Counted from the stretch's first letter, positions 17,273-25,790 are shown. The stretch is DNA of 51,288 nt from an uncultured Eubacteriales bacterium (GCA_900318105.1 ONJG01000027.1:1-51288), one strand, 5' to 3'. The notes: generated from the letters alone by a model not told the origin. Numbers and translations: made by a program.

Positions 17273-17842
17273 ATGAACAAAGCCCTCAAATGGCTGGATC
17301 ATTATTTAGAAGAAACCATACTGGCCGCCCTGCTTCTTGGCATGGCGGTCATTATGGGAATTCAGGTGGTCTCGAGGTTTGTCCTCGGGGCATCCCTGTC
17401 CTGGACGGAGGAGATTACGAGATATCTCTTTATCTGGGCAGGTTTTTTAAGCGTCAGTTACTGCAGCAAGCGCTGCATCTCGATTAAGATTGAACAGTTT
17501 GTTGCGAAGTTCTCCAGGCGGACCCGTGCAATCATCAAAGTGGTCAATCATACAATTGAGCTGGCGTTCTTCTTTTATATGATTCCTTTCGCCTGGTCAT
17601 ATATGATGTCGGCGGTGGAAAGCGGGCAGGTAAGTCCGGCGCTTTCCATACCTATGTACTACGTGCAGGCAGCACCTTTTGTAAGCTTCGTACTTGTGGC
17701 ATTTCGCATTATCCAGAGATGGATTATCGAGTTCAAGGTATCCATGGGTATCGAGGTATATGATCCGGCTCATCCGGAGAGGAACACGCCCGAATCCTTT
17801 ATCGAAGCCAACCAGGCTGCGGCCGATGGCGGAAAGGAGTAA
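17273..17842 (+). CDS. dctQ: TRAP transporter small permease (DctQ)
   Basis: A 189-residue protein with four membrane segments; FLGASLSWTEEITRYLFIW-type wording near residues 35-55 is the DctQ hallmark. It pairs with the large permease that begins 3 bp after its stop. The start is taken at 17273 behind AAAGAGAGA; an in-frame ATG at 17231 lacks a good site. The C-terminal polar tail is longer than average. Confidence 0.88.
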   Translation: MNKALKWLDHYLEETILAALLLGMAVIMGIQVVSRFVLGASLSWTEEITRYLFIWAGFLSVSYCSKRCISIKIEQFVAKFSRRTRAIIKVVNHTIELAFFFYMIPFAWSYMMSAVESGQVSPALSIPMYYVQAAPFVSFVLVAFRIIQRWIIEFKVSMGIEVYDPAHPERNTPESFIEANQAAADGGKE

Positions 17843-17845
17843 GGC

Positions 17846-19138
17846 ATGCCGGCACCACTTCTTCTCGTAATATTCATAATACTGCTTCTGATAGCAATAC
17901 CGGTCGGAATAACTCTCGGCATAACGGCTGTGCTGCCCGGTTTATTCGACCCCTCGTTTACTGTCGGAGCAAAGTATCTGATAAGGTCGATGTTCGGAGG
18001 CCTGGACAGCTTTCCGCTTCTTGCGGTTCCCATGTTCGTGCTCTCGGGCATCATAATGGCCAAAGGCGGAATATCCCGCAAGATATTCGATGTCTTTGCT
18101 TACTTCTTAGGAAGACTCACGGCAGGCATGCCCTGCGCGGTTATTATCACATGTCTTTTCTACGGAGCCATATCGGGATCTGCACCTGCCACGGTGGCAG
18201 CTGTGGGCAGCATGACCATACCTGTTCTGATAGGACTCGGATATGATAAGGTCTTTGCGACATCCCTCGTGGCTGTGGCCGGAGGACTCGGAGTAATAAT
18301 ACCGCCGAGCATCCCGTTTATAATGTACGGAATGGCATCGGGCGCATCCGTATCGGACCTATTCCTGGCAGGTATAGTCCCGGGAATCGTTATAGCCGGA
18401 CTTCTGATGGGATATGCGGTATGGTACTGCAGGGTCCACGGGGAGGACAAGGACAGGATAAAGGCAGAAACGAACGAGCTTCATGCAAAGGGATTCGGAT
18501 CGGTTTTCAAGGAGAGCTTTTTCGCACTCATGAGCCCGGTTATCGTACTCGGATGCATTTACTCGGGTATTACTTCACCGACCGAGGCTGCGGTTATTTC
18601 GGTATATTATGCACTGGCGGTAAGTCTGTTCATATATAAAGAGATAAAGATCGGTGACCTCTGGGGCATACTGGTGGAGGCCATGAAAACCTACACTCCA
18701 ATATTGTTTATCCTGGCCGCATCCACGGCATTTTCAAGAGTGCTCACTCTCATGCAGGTACCGCAGACAGTAAGCTCATATATACTTGAGAATTTCCAGA
18801 GCAAGATAGTTATATTGCTCGTTATCAATATATTCCTGCTGTTGGTCGGCATGGTTATGGATACAACTCCTGCCATACTGATACTCACACCGATACTCCT
18901 CCCGATAGCTGAGGGCATCGGAATGGATCCGATTCAATTCGGTGTCATCATGGTGGTGAACCTCGCCATAGGTTTTGTTACACCGCCTATAGGGGTCAAT
19001 CTGTTCGTTGCAAGCGCATTGACAGATGTGCCCGTTATGGAAATTGCAAAGAAGGCAATCCCGATGATAGTGTTATTCCTCGCGGCGCTGCTGCTGTTCA
19101 CATTCGTTCCGGCACTGTCGCTGGTCCTGGTCTCATAG
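17846..19138 (+). CDS. dctM: TRAP transporter large permease (DctM)
   Basis: A 430-residue DctM protein with about 12 membrane segments. Typical stretches include AVPMFVLSGIIMAKGGISRKIF near residue 55, AISGSAPATVAAVGSM near 107, SIPFIMYG and, late in the protein, GMVMDTTPAILILTPILLP and GFVTPPIGVNLFVAS. It forms the sodium-driven channel of a TRAP system. AAGGAG overlaps the end of the small-permease gene. Confidence 0.94.
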   Translation: MPAPLLLVIFIILLLIAIPVGITLGITAVLPGLFDPSFTVGAKYLIRSMFGGLDSFPLLAVPMFVLSGIIMAKGGISRKIFDVFAYFLGRLTAGMPCAVIITCLFYGAISGSAPATVAAVGSMTIPVLIGLGYDKVFATSLVAVAGGLGVIIPPSIPFIMYGMASGASVSDLFLAGIVPGIVIAGLLMGYAVWYCRVHGEDKDRIKAETNELHAKGFGSVFKESFFALMSPVIVLGCIYSGITSPTEAAVISVYYALAVSLFIYKEIKIGDLWGILVEAMKTYTPILFILAASTAFSRVLTLMQVPQTVSSYILENFQSKIVILLVINIFLLLVGMVMDTTPAILILTPILLPIAEGIGMDPIQFGVIMVVNLAIGFVTPPIGVNLFVASALTDVPVMEIAKKAIPMIVLFLAALLLFTFVPALSLVLVS

Positions 19139-19148
19139 GAGGTGCGTC

Positions 19149-20150
19149 ATGAGAAAGAAGACATTTAAAACCGTCATGCTCATCATGGCAATTCTGCTGA
19201 GCGGGATTATCCTGGCGTCATGCGGCGGTGATGAAAAAGAGCAGCGCTACGCATATCCCCTGGCCACGGCAAGTCCCGAAGACACCGTGACGCAGATATA
19301 CGCCGAGAAATTCGCAGAGGAAGTCTCAAAGCTAAGCGACGGAAGGATCAAGATACAGGTCTATCCGAACTCGACTCTCGGAGGTGACAGAGAGCTCCTC
19401 GAATCCTGCAAGGACGGCGACATACCTTTCGTGGTGCAGAATACCGCGCCGCAGGTGACGTTCATGCCGGATCTGGCTGTATTCGATGTTCCCTGCGCGT
19501 TTGCCGATCTTGAATCCTGCAGGGAGGCCATAGACAATGCGGAGTTCAGAGGCCTTATAGATTCGGTCTATGAAGAGGGCGGCTATCAGCTCCTCGGTAT
19601 CGCAGATCAGGGCTTTCGTGTCATGAGCACCAACAAAGCGGTAAAGAGTCTGGGTGATTTCAAGGGCCAGAAGATAAGAACCATGGAAAATCCCTATCAT
19701 CTCGCTTTCTGGAAGGCGCTGGGAGCCAATCCCACTCCGATGAGCTTTGCTGAGGTATATATCGGACTGCAGCAACACACAATCGATGCCCAGGAAAATC
19801 CCTACGAGGTAATCGTGTCCAACAGGCTCTACGAGCAGCAGGACTACATAGTTGAGACCAATCATCTGCCTCATCTCATCACGCTCATTATGAATGATGA
19901 TTTCTACAAGGATATGCCTGCCGAGGACCGGGAGATCATGACGCAGGCTGCCGAGACTGCGACCGCCTATGCAAGGCAGGCCTCGGATGAGAGAATAGCC
20001 GACAGGGTCAAAACAATCGAGGACAGCGGCACTGAGGTGCTGAGCGTGGACGAAAACATGCGCGGAGAAATCGTGGATGCAAGCGCATCCGTCAGAGATT
20101 CAATCAAAGCGAAGGTAAGTCCGGATATCTTCAACGCATATATCAGATAA
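19149..20150 (+). CDS. dctP: TRAP transporter binding lipoprotein (DctP)
   Basis: A 333-residue DctP-type receptor anchored as a lipoprotein (lipobox LASC, residues 22-25). Family landmarks are NSTLGGDRELLESCKDGDI near residue 75, the conserved arginine in KIRTMENPYH near 175, and the ENPYEVIVSNRLYEQQDYI segment near 217 containing the usual family motif. The conserved arginine binds the carboxylate of the ligand, so an acid such as quinate or shikimate fits. It ends the operon; a terminator follows at once. Confidence 0.93.
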   Translation: MRKKTFKTVMLIMAILLSGIILASCGGDEKEQRYAYPLATASPEDTVTQIYAEKFAEEVSKLSDGRIKIQVYPNSTLGGDRELLESCKDGDIPFVVQNTAPQVTFMPDLAVFDVPCAFADLESCREAIDNAEFRGLIDSVYEEGGYQLLGIADQGFRVMSTNKAVKSLGDFKGQKIRTMENPYHLAFWKALGANPTPMSFAEVYIGLQQHTIDAQENPYEVIVSNRLYEQQDYIVETNHLPHLITLIMNDDFYKDMPAEDREIMTQAAETATAYARQASDERIADRVKTIEDSGTEVLSVDENMRGEIVDASASVRDSIKAKVSPDIFNAYIR

Positions 20151-20154
20151 GAAC

Positions 20155-20181
20155 AGAGAGGGCTTTCAAGCCCTCTTTTTG
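20155..20181 (+). terminator. Terminator of the quinate/shikimate operon
   Basis: AGAGGGCTT and AAGCCCTCT form a 9-bp stem with a 2-base loop followed by TTTTGTG, five bases after the DctP stop codon. Confidence 0.9.
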
Positions 20182-20190
20182 TGTTAAAAT
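20182..20190 (+). promoter_or_regulatory. Extended -10 promoter for a leaderless mRNA
   Basis: TGTTAAAAT is an extended -10 element whose end is 7 bp before the ATG at 20198. The transcript would start at or next to the start codon, which agrees with the absence of a ribosome binding site. No -35 is seen; the terminator stem occupies that place. Confidence 0.5.
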
Positions 20191-20197
20191 AACAGAT

Positions 20198-20572
20198 ATG
20201 GTGGACATAGACAGATTTTTCGAATTACTGCAGGAGGTTTGCGACGAGCTGCCCGATGACTTCTTTCATGAACTTCATCAGGGAGTGCTGCTTTCGGAAG
20301 CCCTTAAAATATCACCGTACGCCAGAAGTGAGGATCTCTACATAATGGGAGAATACAGGCGCGCATATTACGGCAATCAAATAACGATATATTACGGATC
20401 GTTTGCCAGGGCATATGCACATCTTGATGAGGATGCGCTGAAAGACAGGATACGCGAAGTCGTGAGACATGAGTTCCGCCATCACATGGAGCATCTGTCC
20501 GGAATGTACGGAGCGGACTCGCTCGAACGCGAGGATCAGCTGCAGATGAGACGCTATCTCAGGGGAGAATAG
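20198..20572 (+). CDS. Small zincin-type metallopeptidase family protein
   Basis: A 124-residue protein of the bacterial minimal zincin family (PF06262-like). The zinc motif is HEFRHHME at about residues 89-96, with a distal acidic group LEREDQ as likely third-ligand region. Such proteins are cytoplasmic and mostly uncharacterised. It lies 3 bp before the permuted ABC transporter gene and may be cotranscribed with it. The start probably uses a leaderless transcript. Confidence 0.8.
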   Translation: MVDIDRFFELLQEVCDELPDDFFHELHQGVLLSEALKISPYARSEDLYIMGEYRRAYYGNQITIYYGSFARAYAHLDEDALKDRIREVVRHEFRHHMEHLSGMYGADSLEREDQLQMRRYLRGE

Positions 20573-20575
20573 GAT

Positions 20576-22120
20576 ATGAAGTTGACTAAAGGAAGGCATC
20601 TGACAGCATGCATAGCAGCATCTGTTATGGTGCTTTTTTTAGCTCTTCTACTGGCTGGCTGCGGCCTGCAGAGTAAAACGATCACTTCCCCGGATCAGCT
20701 GAACGATCCCGGTGTGACAATCGGAGTTGTCACGGACACGAGTGATGGGATGGTGGTCGAAAAGGAATTTCCCAAGGCGAATATCGAGTACTTCAGGGGA
20801 GAGATGAACGGTTTCGTCTCGGTAAGCCAGGGCAAGATAGACGCTTTTGTTTTCAGCAAAATCACCATGAATGCGGCTATAAGAGCAGGGCTTAAAGGAG
20901 TGAAGATACTGGATGAACCGGTCGGTGAGCCAAACCGGGGTGCGGTTGTGATCTCGGATGCTGCAAAAATCCCGGGGCTGGAAGATAAGGTAAATGAGTT
21001 CATCGATGAGATTAAAGCTGACGGCACGCTCGATGACATGAAGGAGCGTTGGATTGTGAATGCGGATGAAACCATGCCGGATATCAAACTTCCGGAGACC
21101 TCGGACATTCATCTGGTGGTGGGTACAACCGGTACCAACGTGCCATTTACATATTATAAAGGAACGGAACTTGCCGGTTATGATATTGAACTGGCCTACA
21201 GATTCGCATCGTGGCTGGGCGCGACGATAGAGTTTAAGGTATACGATTACGACGGGATTATCGCTGCGTCGGATAATGGTGAGATTGATTGCATATTTGC
21301 CGACTTTTTCATCACACCGGAGAGGGCAGAGGCCGTATCTTTCTCGCAGCCCACAAGCATCGAGGAAGTGGGGATAATGGTAAGAGACGGTGCCTCGGCG
21401 GGTACTGCGGACAGTATAAGAAACAGCTTTGAGAGGACGTTCATAAGGGAAAACCGCTGGAAGCTATTCGTCTCCGGCATCGTGACGACGCTTGTGATTA
21501 CGAGTTTGTCCGTGCTGCTCGGGACATTTCTCGGCTTTTTCGTATACATGCTGTGCAGGAAGGGAAACCGCTTTGCAAATAAGATTGCGGCATTCTGCAT
21601 ATGGCTGATTCAGGGCATGCCGGTTGTGGTGCTGCTGATGATTATGTACTATGTCGTATTCAGCGGCAGCGGACTATCCGGAGCATCGGTCTCCATTATA
21701 GGATTTACTCTTATATTTGCAGCCGAGGTCTTCAATATGTTAAAAGGCGGAACGGGAGCGGTGGACATCGGCCAGACCGAAGCCGCATATTCACTCGGAT
21801 ACACAGACCTCGAGGCTTTTTTCCGTATTGTGCTACCTCAGGCGATGCCGCATTTCATGCCGGGCTATAAAGCGCAGATCACGGCGCTGATGAAAGCGAC
21901 CGCGGTGGTCGGTTATCTGGCCGTTCAGGACCTGACCAAAATGGGGGACCTGGTAAGGAGCCGTACATATGAGGCGTTCTTTCCTCTCATAGCAGTCGCG
22001 ATTATATATTTCATCCTCGCGGCAATCCTGAAGCGTATTGTGGGCAGGATTGAAATAAAAGTGGACCCCAGGCAAAGACCGGCCGGGGAAATTCTGAAAG
22101 GAATAGAAAAACATGATTGA
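20576..22120 (+). CDS. Amino-acid ABC transporter: circularly permuted binding domain fused to permease
   Basis: A 514-residue fusion. After a lipoprotein signal (lipobox LAGC, residues 26-29) the binding-protein parts appear in swapped order. Residues about 36-160 match the second lobe and C-terminal helices of family 3 binding proteins (SPDQLNDPGVTIGVV to GTLDDMKERW). Residues about 172-272 match the N-terminal lobe (IHLVVGTTGTNVPFTYY, GYDIELAYRFA, IDCIFADFFITPERAE). A HisM/GlnP permease of about five helices follows, with the EAA loop EAAYSLGYTDLEAFFRIVLP near 400. Order of the same pieces in the ordinary binding protein at 25791 shows the permutation. The ATPase gene overlaps its end by 8 bp. 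Confidence 0.88.
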   Translation: MKLTKGRHLTACIAASVMVLFLALLLAGCGLQSKTITSPDQLNDPGVTIGVVTDTSDGMVVEKEFPKANIEYFRGEMNGFVSVSQGKIDAFVFSKITMNAAIRAGLKGVKILDEPVGEPNRGAVVISDAAKIPGLEDKVNEFIDEIKADGTLDDMKERWIVNADETMPDIKLPETSDIHLVVGTTGTNVPFTYYKGTELAGYDIELAYRFASWLGATIEFKVYDYDGIIAASDNGEIDCIFADFFITPERAEAVSFSQPTSIEEVGIMVRDGASAGTADSIRNSFERTFIRENRWKLFVSGIVTTLVITSLSVLLGTFLGFFVYMLCRKGNRFANKIAAFCIWLIQGMPVVVLLMIMYYVVFSGSGLSGASVSIIGFTLIFAAEVFNMLKGGTGAVDIGQTEAAYSLGYTDLEAFFRIVLPQAMPHFMPGYKAQITALMKATAVVGYLAVQDLTKMGDLVRSRTYEAFFPLIAVAIIYFILAAILKRIVGRIEIKVDPRQRPAGEILKGIEKHD

Positions 22121-23216
22121 ACTGATACACCTTGAAAAGAAATACGAAAATGCGACACCTCTCAAGGATGTGAATGCCGTCATCAATGACGGCGATGTCA
22201 TCTCGGTTATCGGGCCGTCAGGCACCGGCAAATCGACTCTAATCAGGTGCATAAACCTGCTGGAGCGTCCGACGGGCGGTAAAATCCTGCTCGACGGCGA
22301 GGAGATAAGCGCGCCGTCATACCCGGCCGAAAAAGCCAGGAGAAAGATGGGTATGGTATTTCAGTCGTTCAACCTTTTCGGTCATCTTACCGTTATAGAA
22401 AATCTGATGGTGCCTCAGGTGGACATTCTGAAAAGATCAAAGCAGGAGGCATACGACACCGGAGTCAGGCTTCTAAACAGAGTGGGGCTTGCGGGAAGGG
22501 AGCTCAGATATCCCGATCAGCTTTCGGGCGGTCAGAAACAGAGAGTGGCCATAGCCCGCACGCTGGCCATGGATCCCGAGGTCATACTCCTCGATGAGCC
22601 CACGAGCGCTCTTGATCCTACTATGGTTGGAGAGGTGCAGTCGGTAATCAGGGACCTGACGGGGACAGGCAAGACCATGATGATAGTCACCCACGAGATG
22701 AACTTCGCGCGCGCCATCTGCAACAGAGTATTTTATATGGACCAGGGCGGAATATATGAGGATGGAAGCCCGGAGCAAATATTCGACAATCCGCAGGGAG
22801 AACTCACAAAGAGATTTATCAAAAAACTCAAGATTCAGGAGTTCGATATCGACAGCACCGAATTTGACTTCGCCGCTGCGAACGCCGAAATCGATAAATA
22901 CTGCCTGCAGAATGACGTCCCGCCACGCACAAAATACAGAATCAGGCTGGCATTTGAAGAACTCGTGCAGCAGCTGCTGATTCCGGTATTAAAAAGGACC
23001 GCTGTTCATGTGACCGTCGAATACTCGCCCGTTGAAAAACAGGCGACGGTGACTGCATCGTACGGAGGGGAGCGCTTCGACCCCGCAGAGGGCGGCAACG
23101 AACTCTCCTACAATGTGCTGAAATCTTCCGTGGAGGATCTGAGCTATGAGTACGACCTGAATGAAGAGAAGTCCAATATCGTAAATCTTGTTATTAAGGA
23201 ATCAAAGTATATGTAG
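22113..23216 (+). CDS. Amino-acid ABC ATPase with C-terminal GHKL-like domain
   Basis: A 367-residue protein. Residues 1-245 are a GlnQ-type ATPase with [29 protein letters not shown] and VTHEM. Residues about 250-367 resemble the GHKL fold of RsbW/SpoIIAB anti-sigma kinases: a helix IRLAFEELVQQLL, then SYGGERFDP and NIVNLVI. The ATP-binding asparagine of the first helix (EE-x2-N-like) is glutamine, and the aspartate of the D-x-G box is serine, so this domain probably does not bind ATP as usual. The ordinary ATPase at 27404 lacks this tail. It works with the preceding fusion permease. Its stop codon abuts that of the convergent sdaAA gene. Confidence 0.85.
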   Translation: MIELIHLEKKYENATPLKDVNAVINDGDVISVIGPSGTGKSTLIRCINLLERPTGGKILLDGEEISAPSYPAEKARRKMGMVFQSFNLFGHLTVIENLMVPQVDILKRSKQEAYDTGVRLLNRVGLAGRELRYPDQLSGGQKQRVAIARTLAMDPEVILLDEPTSALDPTMVGEVQSVIRDLTGTGKTMMIVTHEMNFARAICNRVFYMDQGGIYEDGSPEQIFDNPQGELTKRFIKKLKIQEFDIDSTEFDFAAANAEIDKYCLQNDVPPRTKYRIRLAFEELVQQLLIPVLKRTAVHVTVEYSPVEKQATVTASYGGERFDPAEGGNELSYNVLKSSVEDLSYEYDLNEEKSNIVNLVIKESKYM

Positions 23217-24083
23217 CTACTGCTTGCAGGCCTCGCAAAGCGACGGCGCCACCGCGCAGCCGCCGCGTCCTGTCTCGCGAAGGCTCGAAGGAAGAGCGTG
23301 GCCCACATCCGTCACTATTTCAGTCATTTCATCGAGCGGTATGCTTATACCGGCATCCGCAAGAGCGAGCTCCGCGGCTGTATATGCGCCGACGGCACCT
23401 ATCGCATTTCTGGTCTGGCACGGCACTTCAACAAGTCCGCGCACAGGGTCGCATACCAGACCGAGGAGATTTGAAAGGGCGATGCTCGCAGCCTTGCAGC
23501 ATTGCTCCGGCGTACCGCCGATCATCTCCACAAGGGCGGAGGCCGCCATGGCCGACGCCGATCCGACCTCTGCCTGGCATCCTGCCTCGGCACCCGAGAC
23601 CGAGCCGTTTCTGGTCAGTATATATCCGATTGCGCTCGCGTTTAAGAATCCGCTTCTGATGGTTTCCACGCTGACGTTATGCTCCTGAAAATATGAGAGC
23701 AAAACCGCCGGCAGCACTCCGGCAGATCCCGCCGTCGGAGCGGCTATGATCTTACCCATGCTGGCATTTGTCTCAGACACCGCAAGAGCGGCGACTATGG
23801 CCTTGTGAATGGCCGGGCCGCATACTGCCCTGGACTCATCGAGCTCATAGACTTTCTTGGCCTCTCCGCCAAGAAGTCCTCCCACCGAGGGGACTGGATC
23901 CGAAACAGCCTTGTCCACTGAGACATCCATAACGCGCAGGCTCTCGTCCACATGTCTCAGAATATATTCTCTTCCGACATGCCCGAGCTGCATCTCACGC
24001 CTGATCATGACTTCGGATATGGGCAGATCGTGCTTGCTGCAGAGTTTAAGTAATCCTTCCGTATTTTTAAAATCCCAGCTCAA
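23217..24083 (-). CDS. sdaAA: L-serine dehydratase alpha subunit
   Basis: A 288-residue iron-sulfur L-serine ammonia-lyase alpha chain, producing pyruvate and ammonia from serine. The serine-binding and cluster regions are recognisable: APTAGSAGVLPAVLLSY near residue 112, GSVSGAEAGCQAEVGSASAMAA near 156, EQCCKAA near 192 and CDPVRGLVEVPCQTRN near 212. The start is TTG at 24083, 6 bp after AAGGAGG; the ATG closer to that site opens only a two-codon frame. It follows the beta-subunit gene by 11 bp. Confidence 0.94.
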   Translation of the reverse strand: MSWDFKNTEGLLKLCSKHDLPISEVMIRREMQLGHVGREYILRHVDESLRVMDVSVDKAVSDPVPSVGGLLGGEAKKVYELDESRAVCGPAIHKAIVAALAVSETNASMGKIIAAPTAGSAGVLPAVLLSYFQEHNVSVETIRSGFLNASAIGYILTRNGSVSGAEAGCQAEVGSASAMAASALVEMIGGTPEQCCKAASIALSNLLGLVCDPVRGLVEVPCQTRNAIGAVGAYTAAELALADAGISIPLDEMTEIVTDVGHALPSSLRETGRGGCAVAPSLCEACKQ

Positions 24084-24094
24084 TACATTCCTCC

Positions 24095-24769
24095 TTACAG
24101 CTCTATCATATCCACGTCTTTTACGGTTTCGTACTGCGTGACTTTCTCGACGACATCATCGGGGATAAAGCCCTCGGTCTCAACCACCGTGATCGCGGTT
24201 TTTCCATCGTCCTCGCGGAAACTCCTGAGATTGGCAATATTGACCTTTTGCTCTGCAAGGCAGGTGGTGATATATGCGATAGTGCCCGACTTGTTGAGGT
24301 GGCTGACTATCATGGTGCAGAATTCCCCTGTGAAGTCAACGTCGATATTGTTCATCCGGACGATTCTGACACGGCCGCCCCCGACGGACTCTCCGCGGAT
24401 GAGCAGGCTCTTTCCGTCCTCTGATTCCATCAGAATATCCACGGTGTTCGGATGGCTTACTTCCGTCTTTTTGTCGATGAAGAAGTCGACCGTGAGACCC
24501 TCATTTTTTGCATCCTCATAAGCATTCCTTATGCGTGCATTGTTGGATCTGTATCCGAGCATACCGCCGATAAGCGCTCTGTCCGTTCCGTGCCCTTTAT
24601 AGGTTTCGGCAAACGAACCATAAAGCGTATAAGTGACTTTAACCGGCCTGGCCGAAAAAACCTGCCGCGCCATCCATGCGATGCTGGCAGCTCCCGAGGT
24701 GTGGGAACTGGACGGTCCGATCATTGCAGGACCCATAACGTCGAAAATTCCGATATAATTCTTGGGCAT
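24095..24769 (-). CDS. sdaAB: L-serine dehydratase beta subunit
   Basis: A 224-residue beta chain. GPSSSHTSGAASIAWMAR near residues 18-35 is the characteristic serine dehydratase beta motif, and a C-terminal ACT-like domain begins near 147 (EFCTMIVSHLNKSGTIAYI), where serine may act as regulator. The start is the ATG at 24769, 5 bp after GTGAGG; an in-frame GTG at 24775 overlaps that site and is less likely. Together with the alpha chain it forms the two-subunit type common in Firmicutes. Confidence 0.94.
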   Translation of the reverse strand: MPKNYIGIFDVMGPAMIGPSSSHTSGAASIAWMARQVFSARPVKVTYTLYGSFAETYKGHGTDRALIGGMLGYRSNNARIRNAYEDAKNEGLTVDFFIDKKTEVSHPNTVDILMESEDGKSLLIRGESVGGGRVRIVRMNNIDVDFTGEFCTMIVSHLNKSGTIAYITTCLAEQKVNIANLRSFREDDGKTAITVVETEGFIPDDVVEKVTQYETVKDVDMIEL

Positions 24770-24799
24770 ACGCACCTCACATCATGCTATATAAAGTTA

Positions 24800-25282
24800 T
24801 CAATTTTGGTATGTACCTGATACCTCTGCTGTCTCCAGTACATGGCCTTCCATGGCATGCATCAGCTCGTTGTAGAAAAAGCCTTCCTTGATGTCAAGAT
24901 CCGTATCGAGCGCATAGACCTTAAGCGTGTAAACGTGCGGTGCATCCGGCGGTGCCATGCCGATGTATCCTGTTGAATTCTCTTTTCCGATTGAGGAAAA
25001 GCAGCTGTTGACGCCCTGCACAAAGTCTGCATCCGCGCTTGCTCCCTCGGGGATATCTGTATCCTTGATACCCGCGGCGATCCAGTGGATCCACACAAAG
25101 CCGCATACCGGAACCGAATCGATATCATCGAGAACAAGAGCATACGAAACCGTTCCCTCGGGAGCGTCCTCGATTCTGAACGGAACAGACAGGCAAGGGT
25201 TGCCAAAGCTGTTCAGTTCGCCGCGCTTTCCGTATTTATCGGGGATGATTCCTCCGTTCATTGCTTCACTTATTATCTTCAT
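24800..25282 (-). CDS. PEBP-family protein (YbhB/YbcL type)
   Basis: A 160-residue phosphatidylethanolamine-binding-like protein. The ligand pocket motifs are there: SYALVLDDID near residue 46, IHWIAAG near 65 and GYIGMAPPDAPHVYTLKVYALD near 101. The start follows GGAGGAAAATAAA. Bacterial members have no settled role. It lies 31 bp upstream of sdaAB on the same strand, so cotranscription is possible. Confidence 0.88.
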   Translation of the reverse strand: MKIISEAMNGGIIPDKYGKRGELNSFGNPCLSVPFRIEDAPEGTVSYALVLDDIDSVPVCGFVWIHWIAAGIKDTDIPEGASADADFVQGVNSCFSSIGKENSTGYIGMAPPDAPHVYTLKVYALDTDLDIKEGFFYNELMHAMEGHVLETAEVSGTYQN

Positions 25283-25322
25283 TTTATTTTCCTCCAGTCT
25301 GAGAATTAGCTTGTCCGTATAA

Positions 25323-25508
25323 ATATTACAACAGAGCCACAGAAAACAAAAGAATGAAGTCATAGAGCGCCACCACGAAAAGCAGACAGACTGGAGATAC
25401 AGCCTGCTTGAATGGTATGACGAAATAGCAATCATTAATGACAAACTCATGCTCTCAGATTACGGCATCACGGACATGATGAGCATGCGGGATTTCTACA
25501 CGCAGTAG
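25323..25508 (+). pseudogene. Possible 3' remnant of an unidentified gene
   Basis: A 61-codon open stretch with no start codon in its first 42 codons but protein-like content: it contains ERHHEKQTDWRYSLLEWYD and ends SMRDFYTQ. It overlaps no other gene, and its beginning runs up against the PEBP promoter region. It looks like the tail of a gene truncated on its 5' side. The family is not recognised. Confidence 0.3.
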
Positions 25509-25535
25509 GGCGGCAAATTGTTTTTGAATCAATAC

Positions 25536-25568
25536 AAAAATGGGTGTTGACGTACAGCACCCATTTTG
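25536..25568. terminator. Hairpin in the gap, probable terminator
   Basis: AAAATGGGTG pairs with CACCCATTTT, with TGT/ACA extending the stem around a small loop. On the plus strand TTTTGTTATT follows; on the minus strand TTTTTGTATT. It may be a leftover of a lost transcription unit or shield the downstream transporter operon. Confidence 0.6.
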
Positions 25569-25607
25569 TTATTATTGCTTTGTCAGTTTAACGCTTTAAT
25601 ACGCTAA

Positions 25608-25754
25608 AGCACAGAAGTAAAGAATACAGAATCAGACAAATCAAAAGAAGAAAGGGCCAAGAGGGAAGTAATATGCGAAACGCAGCAGGAAAACGACATT
25701 GATGCTTATATTGGATCAGCCGGCCTGACGGTGGGACACAAGATAACGGTTTAA
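25608..25754 (+). pseudogene. Possible second coding remnant
   Basis: A 48-codon open stretch without a usable start, in the same frame as the remnant at 25323. It reads as a charged helix (KSKEERAKREVICETQQE) followed by NDIDAYIGSAGLTVGHKI. Alternatively this is simply the leader of the next operon; a 9-codon frame MRNAAGKRH at 25673 has a GAGGGAAG site. No clear promoter was found in the rest of the 25283-25790 gap. Confidence 0.22.
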
Positions 25755-25790
25755 GCATTAAATATAGAAAGGTTTATAAAGGTAACTGAA

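Noticed and set aside
20576..22120. Two tandem complete binding domains in the fusion transporter
   Set aside because: Each half covers only one part of the fold, and the parts are complementary, so a single permuted domain explains them better.
25671..25702. Nine-codon leader peptide MRNAAGKRH before the amino-acid transporter
   Set aside because: No run of one amino acid and no attenuator pair of hairpins follows it; retained only as a remark.
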